A stretch of DNA of 33,675 bases from Lachnospiraceae bacterium (GTDB lineage: Bacteria > Bacillota > Clostridia > Lachnospirales > Lachnospiraceae), in assembly GCA_024699325.1 (NCBI GenBank), contig JAILPS010000035.1:1-33675 (forward strand), in the 5' to 3' direction. This document shows, in pieces, positions 23,887 through 32,505 of this stretch. Under the pieces are notes generated by a model. That model made no database searches. It was not told the DNA's origin and saw only the letters and a program-made list of their open reading frames with translations. Made by a program: the position numbers and the translations under genes. Each line of letters begins with the position of its first letter. Position 1 is the stretch's first letter.

Positions 23887-23902
23887 AGTTAGGAATCTAA
23901 CT
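23887..23902 (+). promoter_or_regulatory. Candidate MarR operator
   Basis: AGTTAG-GAAT-CTAACT is a perfect inverted repeat upstream of the -35 box. Its half ATCTAAC recurs at 23967-23973, just after the expected transcription start, so one repressor could bracket the promoter. Confidence 0.5.
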
Positions 23903-23928
23903 TTATAAAAAATTCATCCGATAAATTA

Positions 23929-23956
23929 TTGACATATGGGGCACATCACGTATAAT
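23929..23956 (+). promoter_or_regulatory. Promoter of the MarR-ABC-mtnN operon
   Basis: Perfect TTGACA (23929-23934) and perfect TATAAT (23951-23956) with a 16-base spacer, 55 bases before the MarR start codon. Confidence 0.75.
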
Positions 23957-24011
23957 AATGTACGATATCTAACAATCAATCTGAACTATTACAGTGACAG
24001 GAGGGGTAAAT

Positions 24012-24464
24012 ATGTCAGATAAGGGGAAGTACGAGATTGGTCTGGACCTGTTTATAACGGGCAGAATGGTCAGAAGGTACATGGATTCCTTCGTCCCTGA
24101 TGAGGAGATTACGGGAGGACAGTGCCGTACTCTGGGGTTCATCAAGAAGAGAACCGAGCAGGGAATTGACACCTATCAGAGGGATATTGAGAAAGAATTT
24201 AACATAAGAAGAAGCTCGGTCACCAGCCTGCTGCAGCTCTTAGAGCGCAAGGGACTTATAGAGAGGCAGAGCGTTGACGAGGATGCGAGACTAAAAAAGC
24301 TCATCATCACGCCGCTTGGCTATGAGACTGACAAGAAGGTGATGGACGGAATATACGAATCTGAGGAACATTTAAGAAGTGCGCTGACCGAGGAGGAGCA
24401 GGAGACACTAAGATGCCTCATGGATAAGATTAAGAAGTCAGTCGAGGAGGATAATATATGCTAA
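24012..24464 (+). CDS. MarR family transcriptional regulator
   Basis: The 150-residue protein has a winged-helix layout: TGGQCRTLGFI, YQRDIEKEFNIRRSSVTSLL (recognition helix), LERKGLIERQSVDEDARLKKLIIT (wing) and a C-terminal dimer helix. Such regulators usually repress their own operon and release DNA on binding a small ligand. The start is ATG 24012 behind AGGAGGGG; an upstream in-frame start at 23994 precedes that site. The stop overlaps the first ABC gene by 7 bases, so regulator and exporter are made together. Confidence 0.9.
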   Translation: MSDKGKYEIGLDLFITGRMVRRYMDSFVPDEEITGGQCRTLGFIKKRTEQGIDTYQRDIEKEFNIRRSSVTSLLQLLERKGLIERQSVDEDARLKKLIITPLGYETDKKVMDGIYESEEHLRSALTEEEQETLRCLMDKIKKSVEEDNIC

Positions 24465-26236
24465 AAACACTCGGGGCACAGGTTAAGGAATACAAAACCG
24501 TGTCTATAATGACCCCCATCGTCATGATAATCGAGGTTATCATGGAGATGATTATACCGCTCATGATGGCATCCATCATTGACGACGGTATCGAGGCCGG
24601 CAACATCACGCATGTGCTTATTGTGGGCGGTCTCATGGTGCTCGCCGCCATCGTCGGTTTCTCCGCGGGAACTCTCGGAGGAATATTTGGCGCGAAGGCC
24701 AGCACAGGATTTGCCAGAAACCTGAGGAAGGCCATGTACGAGAATATCCAGACATTTGCCTTCTCAAACATTGACAAGTTCTCAACAGCAGGTCTGGTCA
24801 CGCGTATGACCACGGATGTCACCAACCTGCAAAATGCTTACCAGATGATCCTACGAATGTGCTTCAGGGCGCCATTTTCCATCATCATCGCCATGTTTAT
24901 GGCGTTCTCCATAAGTCCGAGACTGGCAAGTATTTATCTTATCGCGGTTGTGGTTTTGTCCATAGTCATGATCATCATCATGGCGACAACCATGAAGTAC
25001 TTCAGCGAAGTGTTCAAGAAGTACGATGACATGAACAATTCCGTGAAGGAGAATGTAAGCGCCATCCGCGTTGTCAAGGCGTATGTGCGCGAGGAGCATG
25101 AGCAGAAGAAGTTCACCACCGCCAGCGGCAATATTTACAAAATGTTTGTCAAGGCGGAGAGCATGATCGCGAAGGTTTCCCCTGTCATGAACGCCACAGT
25201 TTATATCTGTATCTTAGCTATAAGCTGGGTCGGCGCCCACATGGTTGTGGGGTCAGAGCTCACCACAGGTAACCTTACCAGCATGCTTACATACTGCATG
25301 AACATCCTTATGAATCTGATGATGCTCTCCATGATTTTCGTCATGGTGACCATGTCCATGGCCAGCGCCAGACGTATCTGTGAGGTGTTGGAGGAGAAGG
25401 CGGAGATTGTCAATCCCTCAGGCCCCGTCATGGAGGTTAACGACGGAAGCATCTGGTTTGACCATGTGAATTTCGCATACACCAAGGACGCGAAGGAATA
25501 TGTTCTAAACGACATAAATCTGAGGATTAAGTCCGGCGAGACCATAGGAATCGTGGGCGGAACGGGAAGCGCGAAGTCATCCCTTGTAAACCTTATCAGC
25601 CGTCTCTACGATGTGAGCGCGGACGGTGACGTGGAAAACGGGCCCACAGGCGCTGTATATGTTGGCGGTGTTGACGTTCGCGACTACGACCTGGAGACCC
25701 TTAGAAATGAAGTGGCCGTCGTGCTTCAGAAGAACGTTCTCTTCTCAGGCACCATCCTTGAAAACCTGAGATGGGGCAAGAAGGATGCGACTCTTGAGGA
25801 GTGCAAGAGAGCCTGCGCCTTAGCCTGCGCCGACGAATTCATCGAGCAGATGCCAGACAAATACGAGACATATATAGAGCAGGGCGGAACCAACGTCTCA
25901 GGCGGTCAGAAGCAGAGACTGTGTATCGCCAGAGCCCTCTTAAAACAGCCCAAGATTCTGATACTTGACGACAGCACATCGGCTGTAGATACCGCCACAG
26001 ATGCCAGAATCAGGAAGGCATTTGCTGAGGAGATACCAAACACCACGAAGCTCATAATCGCACAGCGAATCAGCTCTGTGCAGAACGCTGACAGAATAAT
26101 CGTCATGGACAACGGCCGCGTAAACGGCTTCGGAACACATGAGGAGCTTCTTGAAAATAACGCAATCTACCGCGATGTCTACGAGTCGCAGACTCAGGGC
26201 AACGGGGATTTTGACGAGAACGGAGGTGAACTGTAA
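24458..26236 (+). CDS. Heterodimeric ABC exporter subunit 1 (degenerate ATP site)
   Basis: The 592-residue half-transporter has six membrane segments (about 15-310) and a C-terminal ATPase. Walker A reads GGTGSAKS (367-374): Ala372 replaces the usual Gly before Lys373. Walker B is LILDDSTSAVD with Asp505 in place of the catalytic Glu, while the signature VSGGQKQR is intact. This is the pattern of the non-catalytic member of heterodimers such as TM287/288 and BmrCD. It overlaps the MarR gene and its TAATG junction couples it to subunit 2. Likely a multidrug or metabolite exporter; the substrate is unknown. Confidence 0.9.
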   Translation: MLKTLGAQVKEYKTVSIMTPIVMIIEVIMEMIIPLMMASIIDDGIEAGNITHVLIVGGLMVLAAIVGFSAGTLGGIFGAKASTGFARNLRKAMYENIQTFAFSNIDKFSTAGLVTRMTTDVTNLQNAYQMILRMCFRAPFSIIIAMFMAFSISPRLASIYLIAVVVLSIVMIIIMATTMKYFSEVFKKYDDMNNSVKENVSAIRVVKAYVREEHEQKKFTTASGNIYKMFVKAESMIAKVSPVMNATVYICILAISWVGAHMVVGSELTTGNLTSMLTYCMNILMNLMMLSMIFVMVTMSMASARRICEVLEEKAEIVNPSGPVMEVNDGSIWFDHVNFAYTKDAKEYVLNDINLRIKSGETIGIVGGTGSAKSSLVNLISRLYDVSADGDVENGPTGAVYVGGVDVRDYDLETLRNEVAVVLQKNVLFSGTILENLRWGKKDATLEECKRACALACADEFIEQMPDKYETYIEQGGTNVSGGQKQRLCIARALLKQPKILILDDSTSAVDTATDARIRKAFAEEIPNTTKLIIAQRISSVQNADRIIVMDNGRVNGFGTHEELLENNAIYRDVYESQTQGNGDFDENGGEL

Positions 26237-28173
26237 TGGCTGGAAACGCTAAGCAATTCAGTGGCCCGGGCCGCAGAAATATGGGACCACGCCCCAAGCT
26301 TGAAAACCCCATGGGCATATTTAAGCGCATCATGAAGTATGTGCTCAAGAATTATCTCGTGCACTGCATTATAGTTCTCGTGTGTATTTTCGTTGCGGTT
26401 CTCGCAAGCGTTCAGGGAACAATGTTTACCAAGGACCTGATTGACGTCTATATTAAGCCCATGATCGGACAGGCAAACCCCGACTATGCGCCGCTTCTCG
26501 CAGCCATGAGCCGTGTCGCCATCTTCTACAGCATTGGCATAGTTGCAACCTACGTGAATGCCCGTATCATGGTTAATGTCACACAGGGAACTCTGAGGGA
26601 TCTTAGAAATGACATGTTCACACACATGGAGACCCTCCCCATAAGATATTTTGACACACACTCACACGGCGATATCATGTCCATCTACACCAACGATATC
26701 GACACACTCCGCCAGATGATCAGCCAGTCCATCCCGCAGTTTATTAACTCTGCGGTGACCATCGTCAGCGTGTTCATAAGCATGCTCGTGTTGAGCGTGC
26801 CGCTGACCATCTTAGAGGTTGTGATGCTTGGCCTCATCATGACGGTTTCAAGAAAACTTGTCTCCCTATCAGGCAAATTCTTTATCTCCCAGCAGAAGGA
26901 TTTAGGAGCGCTAAACGGCTTCATCGAGGAGATGATGGATGGCCAGAAGGTTATCAAGGTCTTCTGCCACGAGGAGGAGAGCAAGTACAGATTTAACGAG
27001 CTGAATGAGGCTCTGTTTACCAGCGCCTACAACGCAAACAAGTACGTAAACATCATGGGCCCTGTAAATGTTCAGCTTGGAAACCTAAGCTATGTAGTCT
27101 GCGCGGTTGTGGGCTGTGTCATCTCCATAAACGGTCTGTTTGGAGGCGGCTTAAGCGTGGGCTCGCTTGTAAGCTTCCTGACGTTTACCAAGCAGTTTAA
27201 CATGCCAATCAACCAGATCAGCCAGCAGTTTAACTCTGTAATCATGGCTCTCGCAGGCGCCGACAGAATCTTCAAGCTTCTCGACGAGGAGCCCGAGGTG
27301 GATAACGGCTACGTAACTCTTGTAAGAGCTAAGGAGGAGAACGGCGAGCTTACGGAGTGCAGCGAGAGAACAGGCATCTGGGCATGGAAGCACACACATC
27401 AGGCCACAGGCCTCACAGACTATGTGCGCCTCACAGGTGATATAGTTTTCGACGATGTGGATTTTGGCTACGTTCCAGAGAAGATGGTGCTTCACAACGT
27501 GAAAATGTTTGCCACACCTGGCCAGAAGATTGCCTTCGTAGGCTCCACAGGTGCCGGTAAGACCACCATCACAAACCTGATAAACCGTTTCTACGACATT
27601 CAGGACGGCAAGATCCGCTACGACGGCATAAACATTAATAAGATTAAGAAGGCAGACCTTAGAAGGTCGCTTGGCATAGTTTTACAGGAGACACATCTGT
27701 TTAGCACAACCGTCATGGAAAACATCCGCTACGGTAAGCTCGATGCCACCGACGAGGAGGTTTACGCTGCGGCAAGGCTTGCCAACGCCGACGGCTTCAT
27801 AAAGCATTTGCCGGATGGCTACAACACTGTGCTCACAGGGGACGGCGCGAACCTAAGCCAGGGCCAGCGCCAGCTCTTAGCCATCGCTAGAGCCGCCATA
27901 GCAGATCCGCCTGTTTTGATCCTCGACGAGGCGACAAGCTCCATCGATACCAGAACTGAGCGCCTGGTTCAGGACGGCATGGACAAGCTCATGAGCGGAA
28001 GGACAACATTTGTAATCGCCCACAGACTGTCCACGGTAAGAAACAGCGACTGCATCATGGTTTTGGAGAAGGGCTACGTAATCGAGAGGGGCACACACGA
28101 CCAGCTCATAGAGGAGCAGGGCAGATATTACCAGCTCTACACAGGTAACGCCCCCAAAACAGCAACTGTATAA
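26236..28173 (+). CDS. Heterodimeric ABC exporter subunit 2 (catalytic)
   Basis: The 645-residue half-transporter has an N-terminal cytoplasmic extension (about 1-35), six membrane segments, an insertion before the ATPase (about 356-395, including ERTGIWAWKHTHQ) and a full ATPase: GSTGAGKTT (436-444), signature LSQGQRQLL and Walker B LILDEATSSID with Glu565. Its intact Walker motifs would pair with the VSGGQ signature of subunit 1 to form the active site. LSQGQ, one residue off LSGGQ, faces the degenerate site. The first base overlaps the stop of subunit 1. Confidence 0.9.
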   Translation: MAGNAKQFSGPGRRNMGPRPKLENPMGIFKRIMKYVLKNYLVHCIIVLVCIFVAVLASVQGTMFTKDLIDVYIKPMIGQANPDYAPLLAAMSRVAIFYSIGIVATYVNARIMVNVTQGTLRDLRNDMFTHMETLPIRYFDTHSHGDIMSIYTNDIDTLRQMISQSIPQFINSAVTIVSVFISMLVLSVPLTILEVVMLGLIMTVSRKLVSLSGKFFISQQKDLGALNGFIEEMMDGQKVIKVFCHEEESKYRFNELNEALFTSAYNANKYVNIMGPVNVQLGNLSYVVCAVVGCVISINGLFGGGLSVGSLVSFLTFTKQFNMPINQISQQFNSVIMALAGADRIFKLLDEEPEVDNGYVTLVRAKEENGELTECSERTGIWAWKHTHQATGLTDYVRLTGDIVFDDVDFGYVPEKMVLHNVKMFATPGQKIAFVGSTGAGKTTITNLINRFYDIQDGKIRYDGININKIKKADLRRSLGIVLQETHLFSTTVMENIRYGKLDATDEEVYAAARLANADGFIKHLPDGYNTVLTGDGANLSQGQRQLLAIARAAIADPPVLILDEATSSIDTRTERLVQDGMDKLMSGRTTFVIAHRLSTVRNSDCIMVLEKGYVIERGTHDQLIEEQGRYYQLYTGNAPKTATV

Positions 28174-28187
28174 CGTAAGGAGTAATT

Positions 28188-28880
28188 ATGATTGGAATTA
28201 TAGGAGCAATGGACGAAGAGGTGGCCGAGGTTGTGGCTGCCATGGAGGTGAGCGAGGTGGTAAATGCCGCCTCCATGACCTTTAACTGCGGAAAACTTGA
28301 GGGCAGGGATGTCTGCATAGTGAGAAGCGGAATTGGCAAGGTAAATGCTGCGGTTTGCGCAGAGCTTCTGTGCGAGCGCTTCCACGCTGACTGCATCATA
28401 AACACGGGAATTGCGGGCTCTCTTCAGAGCTTTATCGACATCGGCGACGTGGTTTTGTCAAGTGACGTACTCCACCACGATATGGACGCCACAGGATTTG
28501 GCTATCCACTGGGACAGATCCCCAGAATGGACACCCTGTCCTTCAAGGCCGACGAGGCGCTTATAGAGAAGGCTAAGAAGGCCTGCGAGAAGGCTGCCCC
28601 CTCAATCGGCGTTCACGTGGGAAGAGTGGTCAGCGGCGACCAGTTTATCGCCGAGGCGTCTGTCAAGGAGAGAATCAACGCGAATTTTAACGCCTACTGC
28701 ACAGAGATGGAGGGCGCAGCCATCGCCCAGACAGCATATCTTAACCGTGTGCCGTTCTTAATTCTTCGTGCCATCTCAGACAAGGCGGACAATTCAGCCA
28801 CCATGGATTACCCCACATTTGAGGCCATGGCCATCAAAAACAGCGTGGCAATCATAAAAGAAATGGTCAGAGGAATGTAA
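28188..28880 (+). CDS. mtnN: 5'-methylthioadenosine/S-adenosylhomocysteine nucleosidase
   Basis: The 230-residue protein is a complete Pfs/MTAN: MIGIIGAMDEEVAEV with the catalytic Glu near 10-12, VRSGIGKVNAA, NTGIAGSL, VSGDQFIA, CTEMEGAAIAQ and SDKADNSA with Asp198. It cleaves MTA and SAH to adenine and the thiosugar, serving methionine salvage and methylation. AAGGAG precedes the ATG, 14 bases after the ABC gene with no terminator between, so it is probably co-transcribed with the exporter, an unusual pairing. Confidence 0.95.
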   Translation: MIGIIGAMDEEVAEVVAAMEVSEVVNAASMTFNCGKLEGRDVCIVRSGIGKVNAAVCAELLCERFHADCIINTGIAGSLQSFIDIGDVVLSSDVLHHDMDATGFGYPLGQIPRMDTLSFKADEALIEKAKKACEKAAPSIGVHVGRVVSGDQFIAEASVKERINANFNAYCTEMEGAAIAQTAYLNRVPFLILRAISDKADNSATMDYPTFEAMAIKNSVAIIKEMVRGM

Positions 28881-28927
28881 ATTTTTAAAATTAGGGCTTT
28901 TCTTTTTAAAAAAGGTGTGTTAGTATA

Positions 28928-29185
28928 TACGTACTATAAGATAACGCAGAGAAAAAGAATAGTACCGTGGTAAGAACCTTCAGAGAGTCGCCGGCTGGTG
29001 TGAGGCGATGGAACGAACTTCGGGAACTCACTTTGGAGCGGCTGCCTGAAACATAGTAGGAGCAGACGGAAGCCTCCGTTACAGGGCAAGGGCATGAAGT
29101 GCCTGAAGTGCATGTGATTTCACATGAATTAGAGTGGTACCGCGCGTAACAGCGTCTCTAAGTCTTTAGCTTAGAGGCGCTTTTT
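28928..29185 (+). promoter_or_regulatory. T-box leader (leucine) of leuA
   Basis: Classic T-box parts are in order: stem I with AGAGAGTCGCCGG, GGTGTGAGGC and GAACTTCGGGAA, a specifier codon CTC (Leu) at 29027-29029 followed by A, the T-box TGGTACCGCG at 29135-29144, and a terminator at 29151-29185. Uncharged tRNA-Leu with anticodon GAG should pair with CTC and, through its NCCA end, stabilise the antiterminator, raising leuA expression on leucine starvation. It occupies most of the 358-base gap between mtnN and leuA; no convincing promoter was identified upstream of it. Confidence 0.92.
29151..29185 (+). terminator. T-box-controlled terminator
   Basis: AGCGTCTCTAAG pairs with CTTAGAGGCGCT (one G-U pair), followed by TTTTT. 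It is mutually exclusive with the antiterminator formed with the T-box sequence. Confidence 0.88.
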
Positions 29186-29238
29186 ATATTATTAATAACG
29201 CTTCACATCATAAATGCTTAGAAAGGGGTATTTTTATC

Positions 29239-30906
29239 ATGAGTATGGATTACAAAAAGTACAAAAAGCAGTATTTTATGCCACCTGTTGACTGCTATGA
29301 CTGGGTCAGGAAGGATGACATTGACAAGGCACCTATCTGGTGCTCCGTTGATCTTAGAGACGGAAACCAGGCGCTTATCGAGCCTATGAGCTTAGAGGAG
29401 AAGCTGGAGTTCTTCGAGCTTCTCGTAAAGATTGGTTTCAAGGAGATCGAGGTCGGTTTCCCTGCAGCCAGCGAGACAGAGTATGAATTTATGAGAGCCC
29501 TCATCGAGAGAAATATGATCCCTGAGGACGTCACAGTTCAGGTGCTCACACAGGCCAGAGAGCACATTATCCGCAAAACATTTGAGGCGGTTAAGGGCGC
29601 TCCAAGAGCAGTTATCCACGTGTACAACTCCACATCTGTTGCACAGCGCGAGCAGGTGTTTAAGAAGTCCAAGGAGGAGATTAAGCAGATTGCCATTGAC
29701 GGCGCAGCCCTTCTTAAGCAGTTGGCTGAGGAGACCCCTGGCAACTTCGCCTTCGAGTACTCCCCTGAGAGCTTCACAGGAACAGAGGTTGAATACGCGC
29801 TTGAGGTCTGCAACGCAGTTCTCGATGTATGGCAGCCAACCCCTGACAACAAGTGCATCATTAACCTGCCGGCAACAGTTGAGCTTGCCATGCCACATGT
29901 GTTTGCAAGCCAGATAGAGTATATGAGCAAGAACATGAAGTACCGCGACGGCGTTGTTCTCTCACTCCACCCGCACAACGACAGAGGAACAGGCGTTGCA
30001 GACGCTGAGCTTGGCGTTTTAGCGGGCGCTGACCGTATCGAGGGAACAATATTTGGCAACGGTGAGAGAACCGGCAATGTGGACATCGTGACACTTGCCA
30101 TGAACATGTTCTCACACGGCGTTGACCCTAAGCTGGACTTCTCCAACATGAACGAAATCAAGGAAGTGTTCGAGAGAGTCACCAGAATGAAGGTTCACGA
30201 CCGTCAGCCATACGGAGGACAGCTGGTATTCACAGCGTTCTCAGGCTCACATCAGGATGCCATCGCCAAGGGCATGAAGTACAGAGAGGACGGCCTCGAC
30301 GGCGGCTACTGGACAGTTCCATATCTGCCTGTTGACCCTAAGGATGTGGGAAGAGAGTACGGCTCAGACGTTATCCGTATCAACAGCCAGTCAGGCAAGG
30401 GCGGCGTAAGCTACATCTTAGAGCAGAACTACGGCATATCACTTCCTAACAAGATGAAGGAGGAGTTTGGCTATCTGGTTAAGGATGTTTCCGATAAGGA
30501 GCATGCAGAGCTCTCACCTGCATGGATCAAGAAGATTTTCGATGAGCACTATGTGGGCTACTCACCTGTATTTAGCGTTCCTGAGTGCCACTTCACACAG
30601 GTTGAGGGAGGTATCAACACACAGGTTACCATAGAGACAGAGGGCAAGACCCGCGTGGCTATCAGCCAGGGTAACGGACGTTTGGACGCCGTAAGTAACG
30701 CCTTAAAGAGCTGCTTTAACGTAAGCTTCAAGCTCTCAGTTTACGAGGAGAAGGCCATGGGCGAGGGCTCAAACACAACCGCCATGAGCTACGTCGGCAT
30801 CGAGAAGAACGGCAAAATGTTCTGGGGCGTTGGCGTAAATGCGGATATCATCAAGTCCTCAATCGAGGCTTTGGTGGCTGCCATGAACCACATGCTTGAG
30901 AATTAA
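29239..30906 (+). CDS. leuA: 2-isopropylmalate synthase (LeuA2 type)
   Basis: The 555-residue enzyme condenses acetyl-CoA with 2-ketoisovalerate, the committed step of leucine synthesis. DLRDGNQAL (38-46) and HPHNDRG (His244, His246) supply the metal ligands of the DRE-TIM barrel; the early YMPP-like segment and overall layout resemble the longer actinobacterial/fungal form rather than E. coli LeuA. The C-terminal ~150 residues form the LeuA dimer regulatory domain (VTIETEGKTRVAISQGNG onward), where leucine normally inhibits. GAAAGGGG lies 10 bases before ATG 29239. No other leu genes follow; a strong terminator does. Confidence 0.95.
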   Translation: MSMDYKKYKKQYFMPPVDCYDWVRKDDIDKAPIWCSVDLRDGNQALIEPMSLEEKLEFFELLVKIGFKEIEVGFPAASETEYEFMRALIERNMIPEDVTVQVLTQAREHIIRKTFEAVKGAPRAVIHVYNSTSVAQREQVFKKSKEEIKQIAIDGAALLKQLAEETPGNFAFEYSPESFTGTEVEYALEVCNAVLDVWQPTPDNKCIINLPATVELAMPHVFASQIEYMSKNMKYRDGVVLSLHPHNDRGTGVADAELGVLAGADRIEGTIFGNGERTGNVDIVTLAMNMFSHGVDPKLDFSNMNEIKEVFERVTRMKVHDRQPYGGQLVFTAFSGSHQDAIAKGMKYREDGLDGGYWTVPYLPVDPKDVGREYGSDVIRINSQSGKGGVSYILEQNYGISLPNKMKEEFGYLVKDVSDKEHAELSPAWIKKIFDEHYVGYSPVFSVPECHFTQVEGGINTQVTIETEGKTRVAISQGNGRLDAVSNALKSCFNVSFKLSVYEEKAMGEGSNTTAMSYVGIEKNGKMFWGVGVNADIIKSSIEALVAAMNHMLEN

Positions 30907-30927
30907 TAGATATAATAATTAATATTT

Positions 30928-30966
30928 AGAGGAGCTTGTTCAGTGGATGAACAAGCTCCTCTTTAA
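30928..30966 (+). terminator. Terminator of leuA
   Basis: A perfect 15-base stem (30928-30942 with 30948-30962), loop GTGGA, followed by TTTAATTT. Confidence 0.85.
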
Positions 30967-30981
30967 TTTGGCCGATTTATG

Positions 30982-31010
30982 TTGAAAACAAAATACAAAT
31001 GTGTTAAAAT
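30982..31010 (+). promoter_or_regulatory. Promoter of the sugar-phosphate transferase gene
   Basis: TTGAAA (30982-30987), 17-base spacer, TAAAAT (31005-31010). The transcript would start near 31017, just before a small hairpin. Confidence 0.65.
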
Positions 31011-31023
31011 ACCACAGATATTG

Positions 31024-31040
31024 GCCTGAAAGGTTCAGGC
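31024..31040 (+). promoter_or_regulatory. Small leader hairpin
   Basis: GCCTGAA-AGG-TTCAGGC is a perfect 7-base stem with a 3-base loop near the 5' end of the predicted mRNA. Such hairpins often stabilise mRNA; a regulatory role is not shown. Confidence 0.4.
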
Positions 31041-31062
31041 GTTAATTTTAGAGGTATAGGAT

Positions 31063-32487
31063 ATGCATTCGGACGATAATAAGGCTCAATGGCTCTTAGT
31101 CATATTTTTAGATATGCTCGGGCTTATCGTGAGCGCTGTTGCCGCCAAGTATTTCTGGACTATGATTGTCATAGAGGAGAACATGGGCGACAATTTCAAG
31201 GAGTCTTTGGCATACAGTGTTGCAATATTCCTTCTGTCGTACATTTTGGTGTGCGTGTTTGTAAGTTTTGAGAATAATCTCTTAAACCGCAAATTTATAG
31301 ATGAACTGTTCTACTGTGTGAGATTGAACTTCTTCGTATTTCTGGTGGTAACGCTTCTCCTCTTCGTTGTCAAAAACGGAGATCTGGTATCGAGAGGTGC
31401 GTCAGGTGTCACGGTTTTAATCAATACGGTTTTGATGATTATAATCAACAGTATCATCAAGGCAATTGCCAGAAAACAGCTCAAGGGCAAGGGCGTTTTA
31501 CAGATGCTCGTCGTGACCAGCTCCGACAGAGTGGATAGCGTCCTAAGCCAGCTCACCAAATCAAGCGACTGGGGAAGACGTATCGCCGGCATCTGTATTC
31601 TCGACGACGAGAGACAGGGCCAGGAGATCAACGGCATCCCTGTAGTAGCCAACTACTATGATGTGGTTGACTATGTGAAGAAGAACATCTGCGACGAGGT
31701 CTTCATTCACATCCCATACACATCAGGGAAGAACCTTAAGGATTTTATCAACTCCATCGAGGAAATGGGCATTAAGGTTTACGTGAATATCAACCTTTTA
31801 GACGGTGTGGATGCCGTTTCATCGCGCGTATCATATGTTCACGGTTACCCTGTCGTGGAATTCACAACCAAGACATTTCCATGGAACAGGCTGTTTATCA
31901 AGAGAATTATCGACATTATAGGCGCTGTTGTGGGACTTATCATAACAGCAGTGGTCACGATTTTTGTGGCGCCGCCTCTCTTAATCGAGTCCCCGGGACC
32001 GCTGTTTTTCAAGCAGAAGAGAGTCGGACGCAACGGCCGTTACTTCATGATCTATAAGTTCAGATCCATGTACATGGATGCCGAGGAGCGCAAGAAGGAG
32101 CTCATGGCGCAGAACGAAATGAAGGGTGCCATGTTCAAGATGACCAACGACCCGCGTGTCACCAAGGTGGGCAAATTCATCCGTGCGACCAGCATTGACG
32201 AGCTTCCACAGTTCTGGAACGTCCTAAAGGGCGACATGAGTTTAGTGGGAACCAGACCTCCGACAGTTGAGGAGTTTAAGGAGTACAGCCCATACCACAA
32301 GAGAAGACTGAGCCTGAAGCCCGGTCTCACAGGAATGTGGCAGGTCAGCGGCAGAAGCGATATAGAGGATTTCGAGGAGGTTGTTAAGCTCGACCTCAAA
32401 TACATCGACAACTGGTCCATCGGACTGGATATCAAAATCATACTTAAGACAATCTGGGTGGTATTTGCCAGGGTAGGTTCAAAATAA
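31063..32487 (+). CDS. Polyprenyl-phosphate sugar-1-phosphate transferase (initiating)
   Basis: The 474-residue protein has four N-terminal membrane segments (about 8-120), a central Rossmann-like CoA-binding-type domain (about 143-265) and a C-terminal bacterial sugar transferase domain (about 275-474) preceded by a membrane helix. SPGPLFFKQKRVGRNGRYF, YKFRSM, SIDELPQFWNVLKGDMSLVG and TRPP are the WbaP/CpsE/EpsE-type motifs. It should load the first sugar phosphate onto undecaprenyl phosphate to begin an exopolysaccharide or capsule repeat. No other polysaccharide genes follow here. GAGG precedes the ATG. Confidence 0.92.
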   Translation: MHSDDNKAQWLLVIFLDMLGLIVSAVAAKYFWTMIVIEENMGDNFKESLAYSVAIFLLSYILVCVFVSFENNLLNRKFIDELFYCVRLNFFVFLVVTLLLFVVKNGDLVSRGASGVTVLINTVLMIIINSIIKAIARKQLKGKGVLQMLVVTSSDRVDSVLSQLTKSSDWGRRIAGICILDDERQGQEINGIPVVANYYDVVDYVKKNICDEVFIHIPYTSGKNLKDFINSIEEMGIKVYVNINLLDGVDAVSSRVSYVHGYPVVEFTTKTFPWNRLFIKRIIDIIGAVVGLIITAVVTIFVAPPLLIESPGPLFFKQKRVGRNGRYFMIYKFRSMYMDAEERKKELMAQNEMKGAMFKMTNDPRVTKVGKFIRATSIDELPQFWNVLKGDMSLVGTRPPTVEEFKEYSPYHKRRLSLKPGLTGMWQVSGRSDIEDFEEVVKLDLKYIDNWSIGLDIKIILKTIWVVFARVGSK

Positions 32488-32505
32488 TTAATTGAGGAGG
32501 CCGGC

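Noticed and set aside
29538-30182. Long antisense open frame (214 codons) inside leuA
   Set aside because: It is a shadow of the conserved leuA sequence, without a ribosome site or recognisable domains.
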